A DNA stretch of 64,000 nucleotides from JARRPM01 sp963765545 (GCA_963765545.1 CAVXWW010000007.1:49716-113715), one strand, 5' to 3'; positions 9,352 through 18,563 are shown, counted from the stretch's first letter. Notes: generated from the sequence alone by a model not told the origin. Numbers and translations: made by a program.

Positions 9352-10386
9352 ATGCGCGCATATGTCTTTTCACAGTGGACCAAAAAAGCGGAAATGAAGG
9401 ACGTTTCAGTACCGGAACCCGGCCGCGGTGAAGTGTTGATAAAAATTGGAGGCGCTGGCGCCTGTCATTCAGACCTGCATATCATGCATGAGTGGACCCC
9501 TGAAAATTTTCCGCCTGCCAAAGACATGAAGTTGCCCTTTACTCTCGGGCATGAAAACGCAGGCTGGATTGAAGGTGGCGATATTCCGCCAGGCTTGAAG
9601 AAAGGATCGGCGGTGGTCGTGTCTCCTACGTGGAGTTGCGGTAACTGTGCCTCCTGCCGAGTAGGTGCGACCAATTACTGTGAGCAGGAAGGTGTATTGG
9701 CCGGTGGATTGGGGCGGGACGGTGGTTTCGCAGACTACATGATTGCTCCGGCGAACACACTGGTACCTATAAACCATATCGAACCATGGCAGGCCGCACC
9801 ATTAACTGACGCAGGTTTGACCTCGTATCATGCTGTCAAACGATGTCTACCGAAGCTGTTGCCTGATACCAGCGTCGTTGTCATCGGTGTAGGCGGCCTT
9901 GGACATTTTGCCATCGAGTTTCTTCGCGAGTTAACTGCAGCACAGATTATAGCCATCGACCGTGATGAGAATGCACTTAGGATGGCTAGTGAGCGCGGCG
10001 CGAAGGTCTGTCTAAAGTCCGATGAGACTGTGGCTGAGCGTGTGCGTGATGCGACCTCAGGGCTTGGTGCGATGGTGGTACTGGATTTCGTTGGCATCGA
10101 CAGCACCATGCTGCTTGCTACGCAGATAGTGCGCCGGCGCGGTGAAATTGTCGTGGTGGGAATGGGCGGCGGAGTACTGCCCTTCCAGAATGGCCTGATC
10201 CCCTATGGCTGTTCACTGACATACACACTTGGCGGCTCTACCAGTGAACTGATGGAAATTGTGGCGCTGGCAGAGAGCGGACGCATCAACCCCCATATCG
10301 AAAGATTCGCCCTAGATGACATTGATGACGTTTACGAGCGGCTGCACAATAATGAAATTTCCGGGCGCGCAGTGCTCGTTCCATGA
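9352..10386 (+). CDS. Zinc-dependent alcohol dehydrogenase (MDR superfamily)
   Basis: A 344-residue medium-chain dehydrogenase that oxidises alcohols or reduces carbonyls with NAD(P). Catalytic zinc ligands are Cys38 (ACHSD), His67-Glu68 (GHENAGWI) and the downstream acidic position. Structural zinc ligands are Cys96, 99, 102 and 110 (CGNCASCRVGATNYC). The Rossmann motif GVGGLGHFA lies near residue 182. The ATG at 9352 is chosen over an upstream in-frame ATG at 9226 because MRAYVFSQW is the normal beginning of this family. It stands alone between two transposon scars. Confidence 0.88.
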   Translation: MRAYVFSQWTKKAEMKDVSVPEPGRGEVLIKIGGAGACHSDLHIMHEWTPENFPPAKDMKLPFTLGHENAGWIEGGDIPPGLKKGSAVVVSPTWSCGNCASCRVGATNYCEQEGVLAGGLGRDGGFADYMIAPANTLVPINHIEPWQAAPLTDAGLTSYHAVKRCLPKLLPDTSVVVIGVGGLGHFAIEFLRELTAAQIIAIDRDENALRMASERGAKVCLKSDETVAERVRDATSGLGAMVVLDFVGIDSTMLLATQIVRRRGEIVVVGMGGGVLPFQNGLIPYGCSLTYTLGGSTSELMEIVALAESGRINPHIERFALDDIDDVYERLHNNEISGRAVLVP

Positions 10387-10451
10387 ACGCACCATCATTT
10401 CTGGCAGCACCGCGTCATTTTTTTGTAATCGATTAACTGCTGATCGGTCAT

Positions 10452-10733
10452 GCAAAAAATAGCTTGTGGAGCGTAGACCTATTTCGCTGCGATTCGATTC
10501 TGCTGAAAAGTCATTGGGTGATGGTCATCATGGATCAGTCCTTATTCTGGTCCGCGACTGACCTGGAGAACAAGTTGCAGGACTATCACCGCTATTACAA
10601 TAAGCACCGGACGCACTCTGGGCGAGATGGCGCGACTCCTTCGACATCAGGCGACGGCAAGGTTGTTGATATCAGCAACTATCGATGGCAAAAGCATTGC
10701 CGAGGTCTATTTCAGTTGCCAGTGGCAGCCTAA
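10452..10733 (+). pseudogene. Integrase-core transposase remnant with internal deletion
   Basis: This is a second, partly deleted copy of the transposase at 23171-24250. It starts at the LWSVDLFR segment, keeps the SHWVMVIMDQ stretch, then jumps over about 250 bp (through the catalytic Asp and Glu) to FWSATDLENKL and continues to the normal C-terminus (SNYRWQKHCRGLFQLPVAA). It matters because it keeps TGG (Trp) where the other copy has a TGA stop. It ends about 55 bp before the next gene. Confidence 0.75.
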
Positions 10734-10788
10734 ATTACGTACTCGCCAGGGACATTTTGATTTATGATGGACCATACTGACCGCGAGA

Positions 10789-12345
10789 ATGCCCTGCATG
10801 CCAATAGCCACCCCCGTCGCCATCGCCTCCGAGTCTCGCCACACGGTTGAAGCCGGCAGGCAGCTGGCGGAAATGGGAGGAAACGCGGTGGATATCGCGG
10901 TGAGCTGCGCCCTGACGGCCACGGTGTCTGAAGCGCTGATGTGCTCGCTGGGCGGATCGGCGTTCATCAATATCAAGCAGCCGGGCAAGGACCCGGAGCT
11001 GATCGATGGCGCGGATGCCATGCCCCATATTCCGGAGGCGGACCTCAACAGCGAGGAGAAGGCCTGGAAAGCGGCGAGCATCCGCTATGGCGACGGCATT
11101 ACCGTCAATGTGGGCCACGCGTCTGTAGCGGTGCCCGGCATGCTGCGCGCCCTGGAGTTGGCGTGGCAGCGACACGGCTCCCTCCCCTGGCGGGAGGTCC
11201 TCGCACCGGCGGTCGCGCTGGCCAGGTCGGGCACCACCGCCAGCCAGACCCTCGGAATGTGGCTTGGGATGGCTGGTCACGCGGTGTTTTTCGAGCAACA
11301 GGAAAGCCGGGAGACATTTTTTCCCGACGGCTCAACCCCGCTGCAGCAGGGTGAGTTCTACAAGCCCCCGCACCTGGACAGCTCCCTGGAACTGGTGGCG
11401 CGGGAAGGCGCCGACGCGCTGTACCGCGGCGACCTGGGTCGGGCTTTCTCGGAAGAGATTACCGGCAATAACGGCTACGTCACAATGGAGGACCTGGCGG
11501 CCTACGAAGCGAAGGTCAGGAAACCCATCATCCTGCACTCTCACGGTTACCGGCTCGCGCTGAATCCACCGCCCTCTATCGGCGGCGCCATGGCGGGGTC
11601 GATGGTAAAGTTATACGACGCCAAGTGGTCCGCTGACATGTCCGAGCCGGAGCGCAACCTGGCGATCGCGCGTATCCAGCGCACCATGTTCTCACTGCGC
11701 CACCAGGAGGGCAGGGCCAACTGGAGTGACGAGCGGGCGGCGCTGATCCTGCAGAAGCACTGGCTGGAGCGATTCTTTCACAAGACATTCTCCCCCAACA
11801 CCATGCACCTGAGTGTGGCGACCGGGGACAGCGCCGTGGTATCAATCACCATGAGTAATGGCTACGGGTCCGGCATCTCGATTCCGGGTACGGGCATTCC
11901 TACCAACAACAGCCTGGGTGAACCGGAACTCAATCCCGCCGGCTATTTTCGCGTTCCCCCCGGCGAACGCCTGGTCTCCAACATGGCCCCCACAGTGGTG
12001 TGGGATGACGGCGGTATGGCCCTGGCCATGGGATCACCCGGTGCCAGCCGGATTACCACCACGATATTGCAGGGATGGATTCGTCTTGGCTTCGAGAACA
12101 TGAGCTTCGAGGACATGGTACGCGCGCCACGTCTGCACGTGGAAAATATCGGCGGCGAGTTCATCGTACAGTACGAACCCGGCATCGATGTGAGCCTGGC
12201 GGGCGAGCATTTCAAACTGCGCGCCTTCGACGAACCGGATATGTATTTCGGGGCGCTTAACGTGGCGGGCAGTGACGCCAACGGTAGACTGCATGCACTG
12301 GCCGATACCCGGCGGCACGGGGCCCAGTATATTACGGATGCGTAA
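10789..12345 (+). CDS. Gamma-glutamyltransferase-family protein, cytoplasmic form
   Basis: A 518-residue relative of gamma-glutamyltransferase with no signal peptide. It has the large-subunit motif EMGGNAVDIAVSCALT, the NPPPSIGG loop near residue 260, and a potential nucleophile Thr338 in NTMHLS; the second Thr of the classical TTH is Met here. The late GSPGASRITT loop is also present. Because the second Thr and the usual export signal are missing, autoprocessing and true transpeptidase activity are uncertain. Relatives act on acylated amino acids or as hydrolases. The start (10789, or 10798) follows a transposon remnant, so the native 5' end and promoter may have been lost. Confidence 0.8.
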   Translation: MPCMPIATPVAIASESRHTVEAGRQLAEMGGNAVDIAVSCALTATVSEALMCSLGGSAFINIKQPGKDPELIDGADAMPHIPEADLNSEEKAWKAASIRYGDGITVNVGHASVAVPGMLRALELAWQRHGSLPWREVLAPAVALARSGTTASQTLGMWLGMAGHAVFFEQQESRETFFPDGSTPLQQGEFYKPPHLDSSLELVAREGADALYRGDLGRAFSEEITGNNGYVTMEDLAAYEAKVRKPIILHSHGYRLALNPPPSIGGAMAGSMVKLYDAKWSADMSEPERNLAIARIQRTMFSLRHQEGRANWSDERAALILQKHWLERFFHKTFSPNTMHLSVATGDSAVVSITMSNGYGSGISIPGTGIPTNNSLGEPELNPAGYFRVPPGERLVSNMAPTVVWDDGGMALAMGSPGASRITTTILQGWIRLGFENMSFEDMVRAPRLHVENIGGEFIVQYEPGIDVSLAGEHFKLRAFDEPDMYFGALNVAGSDANGRLHALADTRRHGAQYITDA

Positions 12346-12490
12346 TTGCTGGACTGGTTCTGACAAGTTAAGTTCTTTACGCTACAGTTAACGAGCTTCA
12401 CATTGCAGGCCACTGCCCTACTCCCTTGCTGATTATTCGATCGTTTTGAATTTATTGACAATTTTCTCTGCAGGGTGAAGCATACACAGC

Positions 12491-13223
12491 ATGTCGACTC
12501 TTCGCCTCGCAGCCGCCTTTTTTCTCTCCTTTATCAAATCAAGGCGTCGGTTGGTCCTGGATAACCTGGCGCTTAGACAGCAGGTGATCATGCTGCGCCA
12601 GTCAATGAAGAAGCCCCGTCCATCCATGGCAGACAAACTTTTCTGGATACTCTTTTCACGATATGTCGATGGCTGGCGCCAGATACTTTACGGTCTTCAC
12701 CCGGATACCGTTGTACGATGGCATCGGCAGGGCTTCCGCTTGTACTGGCGGTGGAAAAGCAGACGCCATGGACCTGGAAGGCCAGCTATTGATGCTACTC
12801 TTCGCAAACTAATTCGTGAGATGCAGGCATCCAATATCGGCTGGGGAGCTCCTGCTACCCCGCACTATCTAATGCGCGACCGGGATGCCATTTACGGCGA
12901 AAAAGGTTCGTCGACGGATCAAGAGCCTGGGCATCGACGAGATCATCAGCGCACCCAGATCACCGTGGCAGAATCCCTATGTTGAACGCGTGATCGGATC
13001 CATCCGCCGGGAATGCCTGGATCATGTAATAGTTCTCAACGAACGGCATTTGCGACGAATTCTTCGTGACTATGTGGATTACTATCACTGGTGCCGGACG
13101 CACTTGTCTCTGTGTAAGGATCCACCTGATTCTCGGCGCGCAGGGTCAGTAGAGGCCGGAAATATCGTCGCGCTGCCTCGAGTTGGTGGACTCCACCATC
13201 GATACACACCAATTGTTGCATAG
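12491..13223 (+). pseudogene. Integrase-core transposase, frameshifted and internally deleted
   Basis: The N-terminal part begins at an ATG at 12491 (STLRLAAAFFLSFIKSRR), includes LDNLALRQQVIMLRQ and PDTVVRWHRQGFRLYW, and runs into GRPAIDATLRKLIREMQ. The frame then jumps across a deletion to LMRDRDAIYG, the second catalytic Asp region, and changes frame near 12900. The C-terminus in the other frame has SPWQNPYVERVIGSIRRECLDH with the catalytic Glu and ends at 13223. The first catalytic Asp region is missing. A possible IS6-like end (GGTTCTGACAAGTTAA) lies just upstream at about 12357. Confidence 0.75.
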
Positions 13224-13288
13224 GTCACTCGCGTTGCTGAGGCAATTCGAGCCAACGATCGAGATTTCAGAAGCGACAAGTCAGCCCG

Positions 13289-14299
13289 TCACAGCCCACC
13301 ATGCTTTGCCCGATACTCGCTGGGTGTCTGCCCAAACCAGCGCTTGAATGTGCGGCGGAAATTCGCCGGGCCGCTGAAGCCCAGCAGCTCCGACACGCCG
13401 TTTACACTGATATCGCTATTGCGCATGTAGAGTGAAGCCTTACTGGAATAAACCTCGTCACTGATAGCCTGAAAAGTACTTCCGGAAAGCCGCAGCTTGC
13501 GGATCACCGTGCGCGGCGATTGATTGAGCCTGTGTGCCACCTGCTCCAGGGTGAGTTGCTGTTCCAGGTTTTGTTCCAGGAGGTCGTAAACCGTCGTCGC
13601 CAGGTTCGCGGTACGCCGCAATTTATTGCTGGCGGCCTGGCACTGGTCGAGCGCCAGTTCGTACATGGCGCTGTTCGCAGTTGAGTTGGCCACGCTCCGC
13701 AATGCCACTGGAAGGTGATACTCGATACTCTCGCCACCAAATTCCACGGGGCAGTGCAGATACTCAACGTACTGCCCGGAATAGGCAGGAGCGGGATAAT
13801 CGACACAGACTCTGCCATCCGCCACTTCGTGGCCTGCCATATACTCCGCCATATTCTGCAGCAGTAGGAGCGCACACTCGACGAGTAAGGCGTGTGAATC
13901 GCCCAGGTCACTGAGAATCTCGACGCGGATGACGAATTCGCTGCCGCTGACGTGGGAGGAACAGGCGTAGAACGGGATCTGCATGGTCAAGTATCTGTCG
14001 AGCAAATCGATGGCATTTCCCAGGGTGGGGCTATTAATAGTTGCCCAGCCTAGCGACCCATGAGTGGACGGGTGTAACAATGCGCCCAGCACCAGACCAA
14101 GCGCGTCACTACCTGTATACCTGCGCGCATTGCTCAGGATACGCAGCAACTGGGCCAGTGGTATCGATTCAACCACCGCGATATCACCCTTGCTCAGGCC
14201 AGTGCCATCAAGCAAGCTCTCGAGGGTTAGGTTTTCACCCACCAGGGCCTTGATAACCATGTGAATGTAACTGGCCGGAAGCGCCTGCTCGCTGGACAT
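13289..14299 (-). CDS. AraC-family transcriptional regulator (OruR/ArgR-like, N-terminal ligand domain)
   Basis: A 336-residue regulator. Residues 1-200 match the Arabinose_bd-type ligand domain seen in OruR-like proteins, including a STHGSLGWATINSPTLGNAIDLLDRY stretch (shown here only by its start and end). The C-terminal 95 residues form the double helix-turn-helix: LTLEQVAHRLNQSPRTVIRKLR, then ISVNGVSELLGFSGPANFRRTFKRWFGQTPSEYR, each given as landmarks. It is divergent from the desaturase-rubredoxin pair with a 163-bp gap, so it most likely controls that operon in response to a lipid-like or aromatic effector. The target and effector are inference. Confidence 0.88.
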   Translation of the reverse strand: MSSEQALPASYIHMVIKALVGENLTLESLLDGTGLSKGDIAVVESIPLAQLLRILSNARRYTGSDALGLVLGALLHPSTHGSLGWATINSPTLGNAIDLLDRYLTMQIPFYACSSHVSGSEFVIRVEILSDLGDSHALLVECALLLLQNMAEYMAGHEVADGRVCVDYPAPAYSGQYVEYLHCPVEFGGESIEYHLPVALRSVANSTANSAMYELALDQCQAASNKLRRTANLATTVYDLLEQNLEQQLTLEQVAHRLNQSPRTVIRKLRLSGSTFQAISDEVYSSKASLYMRNSDISVNGVSELLGFSGPANFRRTFKRWFGQTPSEYRAKHGGL

Positions 14300-14462
14300 A
14301 AGCTGCTATTCACCCCACTGTCATTCTATTTGACCATGCTACCGCCACATGTCACCAATTGACACCCCCCTGGCAACGAATGCGACTTCTCCCGCCGGGT
14401 CAAACCTCTAAACTGGCAAGCATCCGAACACCCGGAAATACACTGATAACAGAGGTGAGACC

Positions 14463-15374
14463 ATGAATACAGCAGTATCCATTACACCCAGTGAAGAACT
14501 GTTTCGCTCCATGTTGCGCGCACCGCGCGTCTCCATTCCGGCACTGGCCTTACTCATCGGGCTGCTTACTGCCCTCGGCCTGTCCTGGTACTTTGCACTG
14601 GCTGGCGTCCTGCCCCTATGGGCCGCCTGCATCATCAATGGTGTGATCGGTTACGGCATGTTCACAATCGCCCACGACGGCACCCACCGCGCGCTGTCAA
14701 ACGTCTCCTGGCTTAATGAGTGTTTGGGCCAGATAGGCCTGACCTTCATGCTGCCCTATGCACCGATGCCAGTTACCCGCTGGATCCACATGCAGCACCA
14801 TCGTTTCACCAACGCGGCAAACGACCCGGATCGTTTCACACACGACGCCCCCTGGTGGCAGATTCCCATTCGCTGGTCTAACTTCGACTTCTATTACCTC
14901 TACTACTACCTGAAGCACGGCGGCAAAAACCTACAAGATCACCTGAAGTTGACCCTGTTCTATATCGGCGTGGTGACTGCTATCGCGGTGGCGGCCACCT
15001 GGGCGGGATACGGCTATGAGGTCTTAATGCTGTGGTTACTGCCCACGCGAATTGCCCTGTTCTTCGTGTCCCTGGTGTTCGTATTCCTGCCGCACTTCCC
15101 GGGTGAGGTAAGCCAGCGGGAAGACCCCTACATGGCATCCACCATGCGCATGGGCTGGGAGTGGCTGCTTACGCCGGTGCTCGTGTACCACAACTACCAC
15201 CTCATTCATCACCTTTACCCAACCGTGCCCTTCTACAAGATGCACAAGGTCTGGTACCTGAAATACGACGAGCTGAACGCAAACAACGTAAGCGTCCAAT
15301 CAGCTTTCAGTATGGCCCCACACAACATAGAGCTACACCGCAACTATCACCAACAGCAAGGAGTCCAGGCATGA
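14463..15374 (+). CDS. Membrane fatty acid desaturase / alkane hydroxylase-like di-iron enzyme
   Basis: A 303-residue membrane di-iron oxygenase. It has four or so transmembrane segments and three histidine boxes: HDGTH at 71-75, HMQHH at 109-113 and HNYHLIHH at 243-250. Enzymes of this family desaturate or hydroxylate acyl chains or alkanes using O2 and electrons from rubredoxin or ferredoxin. The downstream rubredoxin overlaps its stop codon (ATGA at 15371-15374), which strongly suggests that rubredoxin is the electron donor. The box spacing fits fatty-acid desaturases better than AlkB, which has longer boxes and a fourth motif. The substrate is unknown. Confidence 0.85.
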   Translation: MNTAVSITPSEELFRSMLRAPRVSIPALALLIGLLTALGLSWYFALAGVLPLWAACIINGVIGYGMFTIAHDGTHRALSNVSWLNECLGQIGLTFMLPYAPMPVTRWIHMQHHRFTNAANDPDRFTHDAPWWQIPIRWSNFDFYYLYYYLKHGGKNLQDHLKLTLFYIGVVTAIAVAATWAGYGYEVLMLWLLPTRIALFFVSLVFVFLPHFPGEVSQREDPYMASTMRMGWEWLLTPVLVYHNYHLIHHLYPTVPFYKMHKVWYLKYDELNANNVSVQSAFSMAPHNIELHRNYHQQQGVQA

Positions 15375-15529
15375 AACAGTGGCAGTGTATGTTCTGTGCG
15401 TTTGTCTACGACCAGGAAAAGGGCTGGCCCGAGGAGGGCATTCCCCCGGGAACCCGCTTTGAAGACATCCCGGACGATTGGTCCTGTCCTGAATGTGGAG
15501 CGAGTAAGGATGACTTTATGCTGGTCTGA
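15371..15529 (+). CDS. Rubredoxin, translationally coupled to the desaturase
   Basis: A 52-residue single-iron electron carrier with the two CxxC knuckles at Cys6/Cys9 (CMFC) and Cys39/Cys42 (CPEC), and the conserved aromatic and Pro-Gly (IPPGTRFEDIPDDW) core. Its ATG overlaps the desaturase stop in an ATGA, so the two are made in step. It most likely passes electrons to the di-iron centre of the desaturase. No rubredoxin reductase is adjacent; the FAD oxidoreductases at 579 or 58282 would be candidates only by family. Confidence 0.93.
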   Translation: MKQWQCMFCAFVYDQEKGWPEEGIPPGTRFEDIPDDWSCPECGASKDDFMLV

Positions 15530-15625
15530 CGCCTGAAAGCGAATCGTGCACAGCGAGCAGAAACAAACTTGAGTTGGGTATCGCCAAATTAACTCCTACA
15601 GACCGAGGGAGTCTAGACCTTGGCC

Positions 15626-15800
15626 TCAGGCTACCGCCCTCTCCCATTCTGTAAACACACTGCCCATGAGATCACGGTGATGCTGCTCATGTACTTTGTG
15701 CCTACCCAAATTGAATAGATTGGAAACGCTAGCATAGGCACCGAGAAATCTCTGGGCTTGCCTGATCGACTTTAAGCGCCGCATCCTGTCCCTGGCCAAT
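15626..15800 (-). pseudogene. IS6-family transposase C-terminal remnant
   Basis: The minus strand encodes RMRRLKSIRQAQRFLGAYASVSNLFNLGRHKVHEQHHRDL...ERAVA, closely matching the last 58 residues of the intact IS6 transposase at 19817. The rest of the element is gone. Confidence 0.8.
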
Positions 15801-15871
15801 TGATACTTCGTCAATGATATAGGAAGGTTAGCGGTTGCAGCCTTCCCTGCTCGATATTACTCTCGGACAGC

Positions 15872-16021
15872 ATGGAAGACGCCATTTACCTTCTGTGTCA
15901 TCTACTAGGCACCTTGGCCAGGCTGGCCCAACCCGGTGGCGGGCGTTTCATCATCTACGAGAGCCTACTTCTGAAACAACAACTGATTCCAGGCAATATC
16001 GGCCGGTTACGTTGGCAATAG
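15872..16021 (+). pseudogene. Integrase-core transposase N-terminal remnant
   Basis: From an ATG at 15872, 49 codons (MEDAIYLLCHLLGTLARL, then PGGGRFIIYESLLLKQQLI) match the beginning of the transposase at 23171 (GVIYLLFHLLTTIAKLIRPGG, ENHLLKQQLI). The frame then ends at a stop. Downstream, at 16065-16081, is the motif ATCCCGCCTATACTTGG that also ends the 134-bp repeats at 25301 and 29869. Confidence 0.7.
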
Positions 16022-16205
16022 TCTACTTGGTGGCACCTGCTGGAAAGTTGAAAATACTATGTTAATCCCGCCTATACTTGGCACACCAGGATCGGGTGCC
16101 GGAAGTGATCGGTGCGGCATGTTCAAAGACACGCGCGGATATCGGGCAAAGTGGTCTGGTCACGGTGTTCAAACCGTTAATTAGAGTCTGGATCTTATAA
16201 GAGAA

Positions 16206-17354
16206 ATGAAATCAATCGCGGTGTTCTTCGTGTTCCTTGTGCTGACGCTTGGCGCACCTGTCAGATTGATCGCCCAGGGCGACAGTCCGCCTGTCGCAGA
16301 ATTCAAACGTTTGTATGCATCCCATAACGACTTTAAACAGGTCGTCGACTTGATGTTCGACAATGTCCACCCTTTAGCGGACGGCTCCGAGAATCCATGG
16401 AGCGGCAAGACCGCAGATGATCTATATCCGTTTCTAAATGAATGGTTCTTCTTCCTCCCAAACACACATGACGGCCTTGACCGGATCGCGAAATTCTCAT
16501 TTCTATTCTACAAGAACCCGTACGGCGAGAAATTCATCCTCGAGGAGCCAGGCAAAAGCTGGTCACTGTTGTTTGTAGAAGAGCGCGGCAAGTACATGGA
16601 CAGTCCCGAATCAACGGCCAATCTCGACGTCTGGCTGTCAGATGATTCGCTTGGAAATGAGGACTTCGTACTGCCACCTGAGGGGTTCAAGTCGTTCAAC
16701 GAGTTCTTCACCAGGAACCTCAAACCGGGCGCGCGCCACGTAGACGACGTAGGTAACGATTCGATCGTCAGCTCCCCGGCAGATGGCGTGGTCAACATGA
16801 TTGCCAACGATCTGGGAATGGATACGGAGATCCCGACCAAGGGAACCATGACGTTGAGCCTGACCAGGTTACTGGACCACTCGAAATACAGTGAGAACTT
16901 CATCGGTGGTACGGCGCTGGCCGTATTCCTGATGCCGGACAACTATCATCATTATCATGCCCCGGTGTCCGGAGTGGTCGTCGAATCGAAAGAAAACGTG
17001 GGCGACCGCCTGTTCGGCATGCCCGATCTGCTGGGAATGGTGAACGAGGGTAATCCCGGTTACGGCAAGGACTACAGCGTAATCCAGGACTTCAGGCACG
17101 GTTACTTCATCATCAAGACCGATCGCTTCGGCCTCGTCGCCATGGTGCCGATCGGTTTGCAGACGGTCGGCTCCGTTGTTTTCGAGGAAAAGTTTCGAGA
17201 GGTAGGACCTGAGTCAGCACAACAAGTCTATCGAGGCGAAAAGCTGGGACATTTCGCCTATGGAGGCTCGACGGTGCTGCTGATGTTCGAAAAGGGTCGC
17301 ATGGCTGCCGTCTCTGTCCAGCAAGGACAGCGCATCGGCAAAATGCGTAAATGA
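16206..17354 (+). CDS. Phosphatidylserine decarboxylase-family protein, periplasmic
   Basis: A 382-residue protein with an N-terminal signal peptide (hydrophobic 4-22, cut near AQG). The C-terminal two thirds is a PSD domain: SFNEFFTR near 163, SPADGVV with the catalytic-type Asp193, HHYHAP at 248-253 (the YHRFH-like box), and the self-cleavage site GGST at 353-356, where Ser355 would give the pyruvoyl group. Bacterial Psd normally sits on the cytoplasmic face and has no signal peptide, so export is unusual. It stands alone downstream of transposase debris. The family is clear; the substrate could be a lipid other than phosphatidylserine. Confidence 0.8.
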   Translation: MKSIAVFFVFLVLTLGAPVRLIAQGDSPPVAEFKRLYASHNDFKQVVDLMFDNVHPLADGSENPWSGKTADDLYPFLNEWFFFLPNTHDGLDRIAKFSFLFYKNPYGEKFILEEPGKSWSLLFVEERGKYMDSPESTANLDVWLSDDSLGNEDFVLPPEGFKSFNEFFTRNLKPGARHVDDVGNDSIVSSPADGVVNMIANDLGMDTEIPTKGTMTLSLTRLLDHSKYSENFIGGTALAVFLMPDNYHHYHAPVSGVVVESKENVGDRLFGMPDLLGMVNEGNPGYGKDYSVIQDFRHGYFIIKTDRFGLVAMVPIGLQTVGSVVFEEKFREVGPESAQQVYRGEKLGHFAYGGSTVLLMFEKGRMAAVSVQQGQRIGKMRK

Positions 17355-17364
17355 TCCTGGAAAT

Positions 17365-17556
17365 AACGGCTAATCAGGCGCTGTTTGGCCGAGTTGAGTT
17401 CGTCCGCCTGCTCTTCAGATTTATCCGGCTTCACAGCCTTGACCCATTTATGCAGGCTGTGAGCCGAGACGCCCAGGCGCTCAGAAACTTCAGCGACACA
17501 GCCCCCGATCCAGGACCTGGCGGACCGCTTCGTCTTTGAATTCCGGTGGTTACTCA
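17365..17556 (-). pseudogene. IS3-family OrfA remnant
   Basis: The minus-strand ATG at 17556 has an AGGAAG ribosome site. The frame MSNHRNSKTKR runs into AEVSERLGVSAHSLHKWVKA (the helix-turn-helix of IS3 OrfA) and KPDKSEEQADELNSAKQ, then loses homology at about 17365. The first part of the HTH domain also looks deleted. No OrfB is present. The stretch 17600-17849 shows nothing recognisable. Confidence 0.65.
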
Positions 17557-17849
17557 TAGACTTCCTCCTATGCTCATAGAATAGGCTAGAAGTGTCTAGT
17601 GAACCGGATAAAGTCCATACATTAGGGTGCAGCCCAAGCATAGCTTATTTCATGGTTCTTCTCTGCATTGTAAATTTTAAAAATCCTTCTTGGTTAAGCG
17701 TATTGTTATAGATAACACCGTCTTTCATGATCAGGTCCAATAAATGGCCAGAGGGATCTCTTTAAAAAGGGATAATTGGATATTCAGGACTGGATTGATG
17801 TGCCTATTCTAGAACATACCATTCTTTTTCAGTGTGAGCTTCATTCCTA

Positions 17850-18563
17850 TCACAGCCCTAATGCAACAATGCCAACACCACAAAATAAAAGCGTGCTGCC
17901 AGCAATCGCGTGTCCGTAGGGCTCCAATTTTTGTGTAGGCAAGCTCTTTAATCCCTTAAGCGCAATAGCAACAGCCAACATCATCGTCAATAGGGTCACT
18001 AATCCGAATACCAGTGTTACGGCAAGTACACCCGACAGATTGTCTTTTGCCGCGGGGTACATCAACAGCGGAATCAATGGTTCGCAGGGACCAAGAATAA
18101 AAATAATAAAGACCACCCATGGCGCTAACGAAGTGGGCTTTTCTGGCTTCGCGTGAATATGCGCATGAGATATGTCGTGAGTGTGTTGATGTTTGTGTAC
18201 CGTAGTTTCATGCTGGTGCCAATGGGTATGTGTTTGTTTGCGCAGAGCATGACGCAAACCCCAAACTGTATAGGCTATTCCAGCACCGATAAGTAACCAA
18301 GCCGCCAAATTGCCCCGAACCCCTTCTAGCCAAGTCAGTGAGGACAACTGAATACCCAACAAAATACCGAGCATACCGAGCATTACAGACCCCACTAAAT
18401 GCCCTGCCCCGCAATACAGAGTAATACGTAAGGTTTTTACAAGTGACCAGCGACGTGCCTTAGCCAGAGCCACAAACGGCAGATAATGGTCAGGCCCTAA
18501 AAGAGTATGAACAAAGGCGATGGAAGCAGCCGTAACAATCAGCATGCTAACTTCAGGTGCCAT
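17850..18563 (-). CDS. UreH/TauE-type nickel permease-like membrane protein with His-rich loop
   Basis: A 237-residue membrane protein with about six hydrophobic segments. Its signature motifs are HTLLGPDHYLPF near residue 19 (an H-x5-DH box reminiscent of nickel/cobalt permeases) and ILGPCEPLIPLLMYPAA near residue 157. Between them is a cytosolic or periplasmic loop with about a dozen histidines (THWHQHETTVHKHQHTH and on), typical of metal handling. It is a paralogue of the protein at 31262-31900, which lies beside the hydrogenase but lacks this loop. Nickel supply or efflux is inferred. It follows the small gene at 18567 by 3 bp. Confidence 0.75.
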   Translation of the reverse strand: MAPEVSMLIVTAASIAFVHTLLGPDHYLPFVALAKARRWSLVKTLRITLYCGAGHLVGSVMLGMLGILLGIQLSSLTWLEGVRGNLAAWLLIGAGIAYTVWGLRHALRKQTHTHWHQHETTVHKHQHTHDISHAHIHAKPEKPTSLAPWVVFIIFILGPCEPLIPLLMYPAAKDNLSGVLAVTLVFGLVTLLTMMLAVAIALKGLKSLPTQKLEPYGHAIAGSTLLFCGVGIVALGL

